DNA from: a bacterium
GTDB taxonomy: Bacteria; Bdellovibrionota_G; JALEGL01
Assembly (NCBI GenBank): GCA_022763185.1
Contig: JALEGL010000006.1
Location: forward strand, 366,838 to 430,837
Reading direction: 5' to 3'
Length of the DNA stretch: 64,000 bases
In this document: piece after piece, positions 1-9,109 of the stretch
How the letters are laid out: every line of letters starts with the position of its first letter
Numbering within the stretch: position 1 is the first letter of the stretch
Notes under the pieces: generated by a model
Told to the model about the DNA's origin: nothing
Databases searched by the model: none
What the model saw: only the letters and a program-made list of their open reading frames with translations
Program-made: the position numbers and the translations under genes

Positions 1-1
1 A

Positions 2-664
2 ACCAAAGACTTTGGCAAGATCTCTGCATTTGCTGTGGCAGCAAAAAAAAGCAAAAAGCGTTTTGCTGGAGGGATTGATCTTTTTTCTTTTTTGCAGATT
101 CAAATTAAACCGCCTAAATCTAAAAGTAGTTTTTTGTGGCGACTGGAAAAAACCCAACTGATCAACGCATTTTACCCTTTACGATCCAACTTAAAAGCCT
201 TGGCCAGTATGAGCTATTTATCAGAGTGTTTAAAAAAACTTTTGGCCGATGAACAAAAGCAAGAATCCCTTTTTATGTGGTGGGAAGAAACTTTAAACAA
301 AGTTGCTCAAGGGCATTGTCAGAGCAGTATTGATTATCTCAAAATGGATTTTGAATTGTTATCTATGTTAGGTTATAAGCCGCATTTATACAACTGTGTC
401 CATTGTGCAAAAGAACAACAGCAGCATGAACGGTTTTATTTTTCTTTCGAAAAAGGCGGAACGTTGTGCAAACAGTGTTATGTTGCAGGGCAGGGTATGT
501 GGGTTAACCCTATGCTGGCAAAAATGATTCATCATGAGGGCCAATTGAATTACAGTTCACAAGATGTTCGTTTTTTGGGGCAATTGGTGCACCGTTTTAT
601 GGTGCATACGCTTGGCCATGAACCCAAAAGTCAAAACTTTAGATGGGATGCTATGCAATTATGA
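2..664 (+). CDS. recO: DNA repair protein RecO, C-terminal part (5' end outside window)
   Basis: The reading frame is open from the first bases and begins with TKDFGKISAFAVAAKKSKKR, the inter-domain stretch typical of RecO just after the N-terminal OB fold; the OB fold itself lies outside the window. The remainder is the helical domain with a zinc-finger-like Cys pair set (NCVHC and, 30-odd residues on, LCKQC). In the family RecO binds SSB and ssDNA and, with RecR, loads RecA during RecF-pathway gap repair and anneals strands. The stop codon overlaps the ATG of mazG (ATGA), so the two are probably translationally coupled. Partial at the left edge. Confidence 0.85.
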   Translation, partial: TKDFGKISAFAVAAKKSKKRFAGGIDLFSFLQIQIKPPKSKSSFLWRLEKTQLINAFYPLRSNLKALASMSYLSECLKKLLADEQKQESLFMWWEETLNKVAQGHCQSSIDYLKMDFELLSMLGYKPHLYNCVHCAKEQQQHERFYFSFEKGGTLCKQCYVAGQGMWVNPMLAKMIHHEGQLNYSSQDVRFLGQLVHRFMVHTLGHEPKSQNFRWDAMQL

Positions 665-1443
665 GTGCAGAAGAGAGTAAAAATAAAAGTTGGTTGAAGA
701 AACTTGAAACTATCATGCAAGAGCTCAGAGGTGATCAAGGTTGTCCTTGGGATAAAGAGCAAACACATGCAAGCTTAAAACAATATTGCCTAGAAGAAGC
801 TTATGAAGTTGTTGAAGCCATTGATAGTGAAGATGACCTTGCCATTAAAGATGAATTGGGTGACTTGTTACTGCAAGTTTATTTTCATGCGCAACTGGCC
901 AGTGAAAGAAAGAGCTTTGCTATAGAAGATGTTGCAAGGGGCATTTGTGAAAAAATGATTAGACGGCATCCGCATGTGTTTGGTGATACTGAAGGTATTG
1001 ATACTGAACAAGATGTTGAGCAGCAATGGGAATTGATCAAAGACCAAGAAGGTTTAAAAAAGAATAAAAAATTATTGCATGTATGTCAAACTTTACCAGG
1101 ATTAAGCAAGGCACAAAAAGTATCTAAAAAAGCGGCCAAGTTTGGTTTTGACTGGAAAAGTAAAGACGATGTTTATGCAAAAGTAAAAGAAGAGTTATTA
1201 GAGCTCACACAAGCGCAAACAGAAGCTGAAAAAAATGAAGAATTAGGCGATATGTTGTTTGCTCTATGCAGTCTAGCTAGACACGAAGGTCTTGATGCCG
1301 AAGGAGCTCTGCAAGAAGCCATAAAGAAGTTTCAAAAACGTTTCTATGCTGTAGAAGACAAACTAAAAGCTGAGCAAAAAGATTTTACTTCAAGCAGCTT
1401 TGATGAATTGGATCAGCTTTGGCAGCAAGTAAAACAAGACTAG
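661..1443 (+). CDS. mazG: Nucleoside triphosphate pyrophosphohydrolase MazG
   Basis: 260 aa, close to the E. coli MazG length. It carries two MazG repeats. The N-terminal one begins with GDQGCPWDKEQTHASL, then has the metal-binding EExxE (LEEAYEVVEA) and ExxD (DELGDLLLQ) helices. The second copy has KEELLELTQ and EELGDMLFA. Family activity is hydrolysis of (d)NTPs to (d)NMP and PPi, a house-cleaning or stringent-response modulating role in the cytoplasm. I placed the start at the ATG overlapping the recO TGA; an upstream in-frame start at 643 would lie inside recO and adds only MGCYAI. Confidence 0.92.
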   Translation: MSAEESKNKSWLKKLETIMQELRGDQGCPWDKEQTHASLKQYCLEEAYEVVEAIDSEDDLAIKDELGDLLLQVYFHAQLASERKSFAIEDVARGICEKMIRRHPHVFGDTEGIDTEQDVEQQWELIKDQEGLKKNKKLLHVCQTLPGLSKAQKVSKKAAKFGFDWKSKDDVYAKVKEELLELTQAQTEAEKNEELGDMLFALCSLARHEGLDAEGALQEAIKKFQKRFYAVEDKLKAEQKDFTSSSFDELDQLWQQVKQD

Positions 1444-1445
1444 CG

Positions 1446-1589
1446 TCATTTTTTTAATTGCTTCTTGGTGTCTTGCATAATGATTTGCAAATCTTGCTCG
1501 TAATTACGCAGAGCTTGATGAAGATCTAATTCTAAATCATAAAAAATAGCATCGATGGTTTCACTAAGACTTGGTTTGTTGTTGTTCAT
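1446..1589 (-). CDS. Small hypothetical protein (47 aa)
   Basis: A short ORF on the minus strand fills most of the 303-base gap between mazG and thiN. It encodes MNNNKPSLSETIDAIFYDLE followed by a charged, coiled-coil-like helix ending in KKQLKK. The composition (amphipathic heptad pattern, acidic then basic) looks protein-like. There is no clear Shine-Dalgarno sequence before the ATG, and I recognise no family. It converges on mazG. It could be a chance ORF; conservation in relatives would decide. Confidence 0.4.
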   Translation of the reverse strand: MNNNKPSLSETIDAIFYDLELDLHQALRNYEQDLQIIMQDTKKQLKK

Positions 1590-1746
1590 GGTTATTTAAA
1601 GAGCAAAGCGTGTGCCATAAATAAAGCAAATAAAATCAGATACTTATCTTGTTCTGTGTTTGGTGATTTTATGCTCATTTATTTTATAATGGACTTTGTT
1701 GGGACATCTTTGTATCAAATGATAAACTCCTGTTTCAGAATTTTAT

Positions 1747-2376
1747 ATGCAACAATCTGTTTTAATAATAGCCAATCATGTTTTTGAAGATTTAGACTTT
1801 TTGCAAGCGCAAGTACATAAGTTTGATTTTATAATTTGTTGTGATGGGGCTGCCAATGAGATGAAAAAAATCAACTGTACACCTAAAGTTATCATTGGTG
1901 ATTTAGATTCATTGACCTCAAAAACCAAAGATTTTTTTCAAGATACAACTGAGATCATTCATAAACCGTCTCAATACCAATGTGATTTAGAAAAAGCTTT
2001 GGATTATTGCGTAGATCAGGGTGTTAAAAATGTGAATATACTGGGTTTAGAAGGTGGAAGAGCCGATTACGCCATAGCCAACTTTATTGTCTTGAAACAT
2101 TACTGCGAACAATTAAATATTAAGGTTATAGGTAAAGATTATGTTGCTTATCCCGTGATTGGGCACTGGCAAAAAAAATGTAAGGTGGGGCAGACATTAA
2201 GCTTTATTCCTTTTGGCCAGTGTGATGGCATAACCCTAAAGGGCCTAAAATACGAACTTGAAAATGCTGTGATGAAACCAGGAGACATTGGTGTTAGTAA
2301 TGAAGTGACTCATGAAGATGTAAGCATTAACATAAAGTCTGGTTATGCATGCATTTTTAGTTTTAGTAAAAAATAA
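1747..2376 (+). CDS. thiN: Thiamine pyrophosphokinase
   Basis: 209 aa, the usual size. The catalytic N-terminal domain shows IIGDLDSL (residues 49-56, metal/ATP binding) and QCDLEKALDY, matching the family (D)xTDxEKAL motif. The substrate region has GLEGGRADYAIANF, where most homologues have GRxDH; here the His is replaced by Tyr. The C-terminal beta-sandwich (about 130-205) binds thiamine. Reaction: thiamine + ATP to thiamine diphosphate + AMP, cytoplasmic. Its neighbour downstream is a TPP-riboswitch-controlled transporter, consistent with a thiamine salvage locus (import, then pyrophosphorylation). A strong terminator follows. Confidence 0.9.
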   Translation: MQQSVLIIANHVFEDLDFLQAQVHKFDFIICCDGAANEMKKINCTPKVIIGDLDSLTSKTKDFFQDTTEIIHKPSQYQCDLEKALDYCVDQGVKNVNILGLEGGRADYAIANFIVLKHYCEQLNIKVIGKDYVAYPVIGHWQKKCKVGQTLSFIPFGQCDGITLKGLKYELENAVMKPGDIGVSNEVTHEDVSINIKSGYACIFSFSKK

Positions 2377-2386
2377 TTGAGTGATG

Positions 2387-2425
2387 GTACCCAAAGGTAG
2401 CCGGTATCTTTGGGTACTTTTTACT
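2387..2425 (+). terminator. Rho-independent terminator after thiN
   Basis: Perfect 10-bp stem GTACCCAAAG (2387-2396) / CTTTGGGTAC (2408-2417) with an 11-nt loop, followed by five T residues. It lies 10 bases past the thiN stop and separates it from the TPP riboswitch unit. Confidence 0.85.
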
Positions 2426-2472
2426 TTACAGAGCAAGTGAATTTAATTAAGGGTAGGGGACAGATACACATT

Positions 2473-2566
2473 ATTCCGCGGGAGACTCTGCTTTGAGTCT
2501 GAGAAATTGCAAATTGCATGCATTGACCGTTTAACTTGATCCGGGTGATACCGGCGTAAGGAGAGA
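2473..2566 (+). promoter_or_regulatory. TPP (THI-box) riboswitch
   Basis: The conserved TPP aptamer halves are present in order: CTGAGAAATTGC (2499-2510; pyrimidine-binding P2/P3 arm, after a GACTC/GAGTC stem) and CTTGATCCGGGTGATACCGG (2535-2554; pyrophosphate arm), then CGTAAGGAG. The ribosome-binding site AAGGAG (2558-2563) is part of the aptamer's closing 3' strand, so ligand binding should hide it: translational repression by TPP is inferred. The first ATG behind it (2568) opens a 46-codon leader ORF, not the transporter itself. Confidence 0.93.
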
Positions 2567-2567
2567 C

Positions 2568-2708
2568 ATGAATCAAACATTGTTGCTGAAAAATCATAAC
2601 AGTCCTAGCGTTTTTAAACGGTATTGTTCAGCGAGCTGTATGTTAAATATGTTCACACTTGCCGCAGATTTCAATACATTACAGGTTTTAATCCCGGACG
2701 TAACATGA
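2568..2708 (+). CDS. Leader ORF (46 aa) between TPP riboswitch and transporter
   Basis: The ATG sits 4 nt behind the AAGGAG that belongs to the TPP aptamer. It begins MNQTLLLKNHNSPSVFKRYC and its TGA (2706-2708) overlaps the ATG of the symporter (ATGA). I recognise no family. It has no strong membrane segment. Two readings fit: a small coupling peptide that passes riboswitch control on to the transporter, or the remnant of a thiamine gene. The strong RBS and exact 4-nt overlap favour it being translated. Confidence 0.55.
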   Translation: MNQTLLLKNHNSPSVFKRYCSASCMLNMFTLAADFNTLQVLIPDVT

Positions 2709-4108
2709 GTATTGAGTTAAACGGTATTGATTACGGCATTATAAGCCTTTATTTTTTAGTACTCGTGGGCGTAGGGTTTTTTGCCCAAGCAAAGCACGAT
2801 TCTAGTGAAAGCTTTTTATTGGGGGGACGCAAATTAACGCTTCCCTTGTTTGTAATGACCTTAACCTCATCTTGGTATGGGGGTATATTGGGTGTAGGTG
2901 AGTTTACTTATCTTTATGGCTTTTCCAACTGGGTGATTCAAGGATTACCGTATTATATATTTGCTATTGTCTTTGCTTTTTTACTGGCTAGAAAAATAAG
3001 AGGCAATCAACATATTAGTTTGCCGGATCAAGTAGAAGCCGTTTACGGAAAAAAAGCGGCTATGCTTGCCAGTGCCTGGGTCTTTTTTCTAAGTAGCCCT
3101 GCCCCTTATGTTTTAATGTTTTCAGTTTTATTGCAAACTTTAAGTGGCTGGTCGCCATGGTTTTGTATGCTGATTGGCCTAATTTTCTCAACGGTATACC
3201 TATTTAAAGGTGGGTTTTTGTCAGACTTGTACACAGATATCTTTGAGTTTGTTTTGATGTACTTAGGTTTTGCGGTCTTATTTTTTTTCAGTATCAAAAG
3301 TTTTGGAGGGTTAGATTTTTTAAAAAGCAACTTGCCGGATGTGCATCAAACATGGCACGGCGGTAATTCTATGCAATTTATCATGGTCTGGTTTTTTATT
3401 GCCTTATGGACCTTGGTAGAGCCCTCGTTTTATCAACGTTGCGCGGCAGCCAAAAATACCAGTACCGCCTTTAAAGGTATTTTAAGCTCTATTGTGTTTT
3501 GGTTTATCTTTGACTGCATGAGTATTTCTACGGCACTGTATGCCAAAGCGGCTTACCCTGATTTAGAGAATGCCTTATGGACCTATCCAATTTTAGCAAA
3601 AAATATTTTACCTGCGGGTTTACTAGGCATTTTTTGGGTGGCGATGTTTGCGGTGGTGATGTCTACTTTAAATACCACGGGCTTTATTTCTGGCATGTCA
3701 CTGGGTAAAGATATTTTGGGGAGATTAACATACTTTAAAAGGTATTCAGAAACGCAATTGACCAAACTCGGACTCATTGTTTCTTTACTTTTTGCAGCGA
3801 GCTTAGCACTCTACGTTCCTTCTGTGATTCAGCTTTGGTACAGCATTGCCAGTGTGATGGTTCCAGGCTTACTGATTCCTGTTATAGGCTGTTACTATCC
3901 TAAACTGCGTTACCCGCAACATAGTGCAGCTTACATTATGTTGGCAGCACCCATGGTCTCTTTTGTTTGTTTAAGTATTGGCTGGTGGCATGAGTTTGGA
4001 TCGTATGATCACTATCCATTTGGTTTAGAACCCATGTATCCAGGTTTAATTCTCAGCTTAGGCTCTTTGTTGGTTCTTCGTTTATGCGGGATGAAAAAAA
4101 CAAATTAA
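2705..4108 (+). CDS. Sodium:solute symporter, probable thiamine or thiamine-precursor importer
   Basis: 467 aa with about 13 hydrophobic segments, of the SSS/SSF fold (inner membrane, Na+ driven). The family Na+ region is recognisable in TLTSSWYGGILGVGEFTYLY and the later SFYQRCAAAKN. The start is placed at the ATG overlapping the leader ORF stop, giving an N terminus (MSIELNGIDYGIISLYFLVL) that runs straight into TM1; an upstream TTG at 2624 would add an implausible polar tail. Substrate is inferred from the TPP riboswitch and adjacent thiN: thiamine, HMP or a related pyrimidine. The 3' end overlaps the convergent fhs by 4 nt. Confidence 0.85.
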   Translation: MSIELNGIDYGIISLYFLVLVGVGFFAQAKHDSSESFLLGGRKLTLPLFVMTLTSSWYGGILGVGEFTYLYGFSNWVIQGLPYYIFAIVFAFLLARKIRGNQHISLPDQVEAVYGKKAAMLASAWVFFLSSPAPYVLMFSVLLQTLSGWSPWFCMLIGLIFSTVYLFKGGFLSDLYTDIFEFVLMYLGFAVLFFFSIKSFGGLDFLKSNLPDVHQTWHGGNSMQFIMVWFFIALWTLVEPSFYQRCAAAKNTSTAFKGILSSIVFWFIFDCMSISTALYAKAAYPDLENALWTYPILAKNILPAGLLGIFWVAMFAVVMSTLNTTGFISGMSLGKDILGRLTYFKRYSETQLTKLGLIVSLLFAASLALYVPSVIQLWYSIASVMVPGLLIPVIGCYYPKLRYPQHSAAYIMLAAPMVSFVCLSIGWWHEFGSYDHYPFGLEPMYPGLILSLGSLLVLRLCGMKKTN

Positions 4109-5787
4109 GACAAACCAAAAATCTGCCCATCCGCATCTATATCCATATGCTCAGCGGCGGGAGTGTCTGGTAAGCCCGGCATGCGCATCATTTTTCCTAA
4201 TATAGGGATAATAAAGCCTGCGCCGGCAGCAAATTCAAATTCCCTAACAGTGATGCTAAAATCTTTGGGCAGGCCAATCAAACGCTCATCATCTGAAAGT
4301 GATTTTTGGGTTTTGGCCATACACACGGGCAGCGCATTCAAACCCAGTTTTTGGATTTTTTTCAAATCCAGTTGCGCTTGTTTTTCATAATAAACGGTTG
4401 AAGCACCGTATATTTTTTGTGCAATGATTTGAATTTTTTCTTCAATAGGCAGTTGCCAATTATACAAGGGTTTAAAGTTATTGTTGGATTGACACATATC
4501 AACCACGGCTTGTGCTAGGGCTTTTGTGCCTTCACCACCGTGTTCCCAACCTTTGGATAAAACAGCCTTAATGTTTAACCGCTCACATTGTTCAATCACA
4601 TACTGGATTTCTTCTGGGCTATCGCTAACAAAGTGATTGAGGGCAACCACCGGTTGAAGGCCAAACTGCTGAATATTCTCAATATGTTTTTTAAGATTGC
4701 AAAAACCCTTTTGGACTAAACTTACATTGGGGGAATTAAGCTTTTCTTTTTTAGCGCCACCATGGTGTCTTAGGGCTCTGATGGTTGCTACAATCACAAC
4801 GCCTTTGGGGGCAATGCCAGCATAAGGGCATTTAATATTGAGAAACTTTTCTGCACCCAGATCAGCTCCAAAGCCAGCTTCTGTGACCACATAGTCAGAC
4901 AAGGACATGCCCATTTTGGTGGCCAAAATACTATTGGTGCCTTGGGCTATGTTGGCAAAAGGGCCACCATGTAAAATAGCGGGATTGCCTTCTAAGCTCT
5001 GAACCAAGTTGGGTAAAATAGCATCTTTTAATAACAAAGCCATGGCGCCATGGGCATTGAGATCTTTGGCAAAGACTGGCTTTCCATTCATTGTAAAACC
5101 AACAAAAATATTACCCAGCTTTTCTTTAAGGTCACTTCTATTTTTAGCCAGGCACAAAATAGCCATGATCTCAGATGCTGGAGTAATGTTAAACCCTTCT
5201 TGTCTTGGCATACCATTGCTGCTTCCACCAAGACCTATGGTTATTTCACGTAAGGCCCGGTCATTCATATCCATCACCCGCTTCCAATAAATTTGTCTGG
5301 GGTCTAAATTTAAACTGCGTTTTTTACTTTGGAGGTTATTGTCAATGAGTGCTGAAAGCAGATTGTTGGCTTTTTCAATGGCAGCAAAATCGCCAGTAAA
5401 GTGTAAGTTAATATCTTCCATGGGCACAACCTGAGAATACCCTCCACCAGCTGCGCCACCCTTGATACCAAAAACTGGACCTAAAGAAGGTTCTCTTAAA
5501 ACAACTGTAGATGAGCAACCAATTTTATTAAGCCCTTCATTTAAACCAATGGATACCGTTGTTTTTCCTTCCCCGGCGGGAGTGGGGGTTATTGCGGTAA
5601 CCAATATCAGGTTGGAGTGCTTGATCTTTTCTTCATCAATCAAATCCAAAGGTAATTTTGCTTTGTATTTGCCATAATGTTGCAAATGATCTGGGGCGAT
5701 ATTTAATTTTGCTGCAATTGTGTTGATAGGCTGCATCTGGCAGGCTTGAGCAATATGTAAGTCAGAAAGAGGCTTGGTTTGTTTCAT
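4105..5787 (-). CDS. fhs: Formate--tetrahydrofolate ligase
   Basis: 560 aa, full length for the family (about 556). The P-loop-like ATP site TPAGEGKTT is at residues 69-77, and EPSLGPVFGIKGGAAGGGYS, the signature of FTHFS, follows. It makes 10-formyl-THF from formate, THF and ATP in the cytoplasm, feeding purine and formyl-Met synthesis and one-carbon flow (an MTHFR fusion is encoded at 45.9 kb). It stands alone on the minus strand, convergent with the symporter and divergent from ileS. Confidence 0.96.
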   Translation of the reverse strand: MKQTKPLSDLHIAQACQMQPINTIAAKLNIAPDHLQHYGKYKAKLPLDLIDEEKIKHSNLILVTAITPTPAGEGKTTVSIGLNEGLNKIGCSSTVVLREPSLGPVFGIKGGAAGGGYSQVVPMEDINLHFTGDFAAIEKANNLLSALIDNNLQSKKRSLNLDPRQIYWKRVMDMNDRALREITIGLGGSSNGMPRQEGFNITPASEIMAILCLAKNRSDLKEKLGNIFVGFTMNGKPVFAKDLNAHGAMALLLKDAILPNLVQSLEGNPAILHGGPFANIAQGTNSILATKMGMSLSDYVVTEAGFGADLGAEKFLNIKCPYAGIAPKGVVIVATIRALRHHGGAKKEKLNSPNVSLVQKGFCNLKKHIENIQQFGLQPVVALNHFVSDSPEEIQYVIEQCERLNIKAVLSKGWEHGGEGTKALAQAVVDMCQSNNNFKPLYNWQLPIEEKIQIIAQKIYGASTVYYEKQAQLDLKKIQKLGLNALPVCMAKTQKSLSDDERLIGLPKDFSITVREFEFAAGAGFIIPILGKMMRMPGLPDTPAAEHMDIDADGQIFGLS

Positions 5788-5898
5788 GATTTTATCTCAG
5801 TAATGTTAAATTTTATGATTCATATGCAACAGATTTATGTTGGATAACACATAAATGGTTATGTGGACATAGCTTGAGTAAAATTTAGAGATGAAAAT

Positions 5899-5919
5899 AG
5901 CTTGATCGGGGTTCAAGCT
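5899..5919 (+). promoter_or_regulatory. Inverted repeat upstream of ileS
   Basis: AGCTTGA (5899-5905) and TCAAGCT (5913-5919) form a 7-bp stem with a 7-nt loop, 35 bases before the ileS start in the fhs-ileS divergent region. There is no T-box signature. It may be an operator or leader hairpin; function unknown. Confidence 0.3.
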
Positions 5920-5953
5920 TGACCAAAACACTATTTTAAGCGATTTAGAGCAT

Positions 5954-8900
5954 GTGAAAGTACAAAAGCCACAATCAAAGATCAACTTTCCTGAGCTTGA
6001 AAAAACTGTTTTAAATTTTTGGAAAGAGAACCAAGTTTTTCAAAAAAGCATAGAACAACGCCAAGATGCAGAACCTTGGTCATTTTATGATGGCCCGCCC
6101 TTTGCTACGGGTTTACCGCATTATGGCCATTTATTGGCCGGAATGATTAAAGATGTCATTCCCAGGTTTTGGGCCATGAAAGGCAAAAAAATTGAGCGAC
6201 GTTTTGGTTGGGATTGCCATGGCTTGCCGGTTGAGTTTGAGGTTGAAAAGCAGCTAGGTCTAAAAGGCCGACAAGATATTGTAGAACATGGTGTGGCCGA
6301 GTTCAATGAAACCTGCCGAAGCATTGTCTTGCGTTACACTCAAGAGTGGCGTGAAACCGTAGAACGCATGGGGCGCTGGATTGACTTTGATAATGATTAC
6401 AAGACCATGGACCCTGAGTTTATGGAGTCTGTTTGGGCGGTATTTAAACAATTATGGGAAAAGGGTTTAATTTATGAAGATAAAAAAGTTTTGCCTTATT
6501 CTACGCCCATTGCTTCACCGCTATCTAACTTTGAAGCCAACTTAAATTATCAGGATGTGCAAGATCCGTCAGTCTATGTGAAGTTTAAGTTGAAAGACCA
6601 AGATAATAGTTTCTTTTTGGTGTGGACCACCACGCCTTGGACTTTACCGGCCAACTTGGCCATTGCGGTCAATCCAGATATGGACTACGTCAAAGTTAAA
6701 GTTGAGAGTGAACAATGGTACATTCATGCCGATCTTTTTGAATCTGTGGTTAAGAAAAAAGCTGGTCAGAAAGATGCACAAATCGTTGAAACTTTAAAAG
6801 GCAAAGATTTACTGGGTCTAAAATATGAGCAATTGATTCCTGGTTTTGAGGATTTAAGCAACGAGCAAAGTTTTACGGTGTATCCAGCAGACTATGTGAC
6901 CGCAGATTCTGGAACAGGTTTGGTTCATATTGCGCCAGCCTTTGGTGAAGAAGATTTCGCAGTTGGAAAAAATCATGGCTTAGAAGTTTTAGATCATTTG
7001 GATAATCAAGGTTATTTTATTGCCGACAATAATCTTGCTGCCGGTGAGTACTTTAAAGATGCCAATAAAACAATTATAGCTCAGTTAAAAAATAAAGATC
7101 AGTTATTGCTGCAAGAAACCATACAGCACAGCTATCCCTTTTGTTACCGTTCAGATACACCCCTTATTTATAGAGCGATTTCTACCTGGTTTGTCAATGT
7201 CACCAGTATTAAAGACAAGTTGATTGCCAACAATCAACAGGTGCATTGGGTGCCAGAGCATGTCAAAGATGGTCGTTTTGGTAAATGGTTGGAAAACGTT
7301 AAAGACTGGGCGATCTCGCGCAATCGTTTTTGGGGCAATCCTATCCCTGTCTGGGTCAATGAAGAAACTGGTGAGAAACTGTGTGTGGGCAGTATTGCTG
7401 AGCTTGAGCAGTTAACAGGTAAAAAAGTTAATGATATTCATAAACATTTTATTGATGATTTAGAGATTGTTTCACCCAAAACAGGAGATATTTTAAAACG
7501 GGTTCCTCATGTTTTAGATTGCTGGTTTGAATCTGGATCTATGCCTTATGCCCAGAATCATTACCCCTTTGAGATGAGTGATGAACAACTGAATAAAGTT
7601 TTTCCCGCAGACTTTATTGCTGAAGGCTTGGATCAAACGCGCGGTTGGTTCTATACCTTAATGGTTTTATCCACGGCTTTGTTTGATAAACCAGCTTACA
7701 AAAATGTTGTGGTCAACGGCATTGTTTTGGCAGAAGATGGCCGTAAAATGTCTAAGCGTCTTAAGAATTATCCTGAGCCCAGCGTGGTCTTAGATGAGAT
7801 TGGCGCCGATGCTTTGCGTTTATATTTGATGCAAAGTGGTGCCGTTGCTGCTGAAGACATGAAGTTTTCTAAAGAAGGTATGCAAGAAGTGGTGCGTAAG
7901 GTGTTGCTTCCAGTATGGAATGCCTACAGCTTTTTTGCCACCTATGCAGCAGTGGATGAGTGGGACCCCGAAACAGATTTTAGTCAAAACTTTGAGCATG
8001 AATTGGATCAGTGGATTTTATTGAAACTAAAAAACATGCAACATGAGATCAATAACAATTTGTCTGAGTTTAAATTGCAAGGCGTGATGCCAGCCATTCA
8101 CACCTTTTTAGACTGCTTAAACAATTGGTATATTCGTAGAAGCCGCAGACGTTTTTGGAAAAGTGAAAATGATGGTGATAAACAACAAGCTTTTTCCTGC
8201 CTTTACACCGTCTTGGTTGAGTTGAGTAAATGTTTGGCGCCATCGGCACCCTTTTTCTCAGATTATTTGTATCAAAACTTATCTTTAGGACATGCACTGG
8301 CAGCAAAAATATCAGTCCACTTGGAAGATTTTTCTGATGCTCTAGAACTGACGGAAGAAGAAAGAACAATAGAAAGAAAAATTGATTTGACCCGTGAGTT
8401 GAGTGCTTTAGGAAGGGAGCTGCGAGAAAAACTTAAAATAAAAGTAAGACAGCCCTTGGCAACCTTGTATATTGGCTTTCTCAATGAAAGTGATGCAAGT
8501 TTAATTGAAGACATGCTGGACACAATTAAGGAAGAGCTCAATGTGAAAAATATTCAGTTTGAAACCTTTTCTAATATGGTGTCCAAAGCCATTAAGCCTA
8601 ATTTTAAGAAAGTAGGTAAAGCTTTGGGTGCAAAAATGAAAGCGTTTGCCCAAGCGTGTAAAAACTTATCCACTGAACAAATAGAAACAATTGCCGCGGG
8701 AGAAGCACTTGAAATTGATGGAGAACTGTACCCCAATGAATACTTTGTTTTAGAGCTTGCGCAAGAAAGTCACTTTAAACATGAATGCTCGGTTGCAGAT
8801 CAGTTTGTGATAGCCTTTGATGAAAACCTAAGTGAAGATTTGATTCAGGAAGGCCAAGCCAGAGAGCTGATCAATAGAGTACAAAATTTTAGAAAAGAAT

Positions 8901-9109
8901 CCGGTTTAAACGTAGAAGATAGAATCAATTTAGCTGTTCACGCAGAGGATGAAAAAGTTGTACATGCATTTTCAACCTACATAAAAAAAATTGAACAAGA
9001 AACCTTATCTAATTTGCAACTCAAAAAAGAGGGGATAGAACAGTTATCGTATCATACTCAAGAGAACATTGATGATGTTGTTGTTCACATTGGATTGGAG
9101 AAAAGTTGA
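5954..9109 (+). CDS. ileS: Isoleucyl-tRNA synthetase, class-2 (eukaryote-like) type
   Basis: 1051 aa. The HIGH motif appears as HYGH (residues 56-59) within YDGPPFATGLPHYGHLLAG, and the KMSKR loop as GRKMSKRLKN near residue 600. Between them lies the CP1 editing domain (about 190-420, with TTTPWTLPANLA), and the anticodon-binding and long C-terminal domains follow. The HYGH form and the length above 1000 aa match the IleS2 lineage, which in characterised cases resists mupirocin, rather than the E. coli-type IleS1 (about 940 aa). The start is GTG: the ATG two bases upstream runs into TGA at once. The stop overlaps the next gene by one base (TGATG). Confidence 0.96.
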   Translation: MKVQKPQSKINFPELEKTVLNFWKENQVFQKSIEQRQDAEPWSFYDGPPFATGLPHYGHLLAGMIKDVIPRFWAMKGKKIERRFGWDCHGLPVEFEVEKQLGLKGRQDIVEHGVAEFNETCRSIVLRYTQEWRETVERMGRWIDFDNDYKTMDPEFMESVWAVFKQLWEKGLIYEDKKVLPYSTPIASPLSNFEANLNYQDVQDPSVYVKFKLKDQDNSFFLVWTTTPWTLPANLAIAVNPDMDYVKVKVESEQWYIHADLFESVVKKKAGQKDAQIVETLKGKDLLGLKYEQLIPGFEDLSNEQSFTVYPADYVTADSGTGLVHIAPAFGEEDFAVGKNHGLEVLDHLDNQGYFIADNNLAAGEYFKDANKTIIAQLKNKDQLLLQETIQHSYPFCYRSDTPLIYRAISTWFVNVTSIKDKLIANNQQVHWVPEHVKDGRFGKWLENVKDWAISRNRFWGNPIPVWVNEETGEKLCVGSIAELEQLTGKKVNDIHKHFIDDLEIVSPKTGDILKRVPHVLDCWFESGSMPYAQNHYPFEMSDEQLNKVFPADFIAEGLDQTRGWFYTLMVLSTALFDKPAYKNVVVNGIVLAEDGRKMSKRLKNYPEPSVVLDEIGADALRLYLMQSGAVAAEDMKFSKEGMQEVVRKVLLPVWNAYSFFATYAAVDEWDPETDFSQNFEHELDQWILLKLKNMQHEINNNLSEFKLQGVMPAIHTFLDCLNNWYIRRSRRRFWKSENDGDKQQAFSCLYTVLVELSKCLAPSAPFFSDYLYQNLSLGHALAAKISVHLEDFSDALELTEEERTIERKIDLTRELSALGRELREKLKIKVRQPLATLYIGFLNESDASLIEDMLDTIKEELNVKNIQFETFSNMVSKAIKPNFKKVGKALGAKMKAFAQACKNLSTEQIETIAAGEALEIDGELYPNEYFVLELAQESHFKHECSVADQFVIAFDENLSEDLIQEGQARELINRVQNFRKESGLNVEDRINLAVHAEDEKVVHAFSTYIKKIEQETLSNLQLKKEGIEQLSYHTQENIDDVVVHIGLEKS

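Noticed and set aside
5788-5953. T-box riboswitch for ileS
   Set aside because: Only a 7-bp inverted repeat; no T-box sequence or specifier arrangement.
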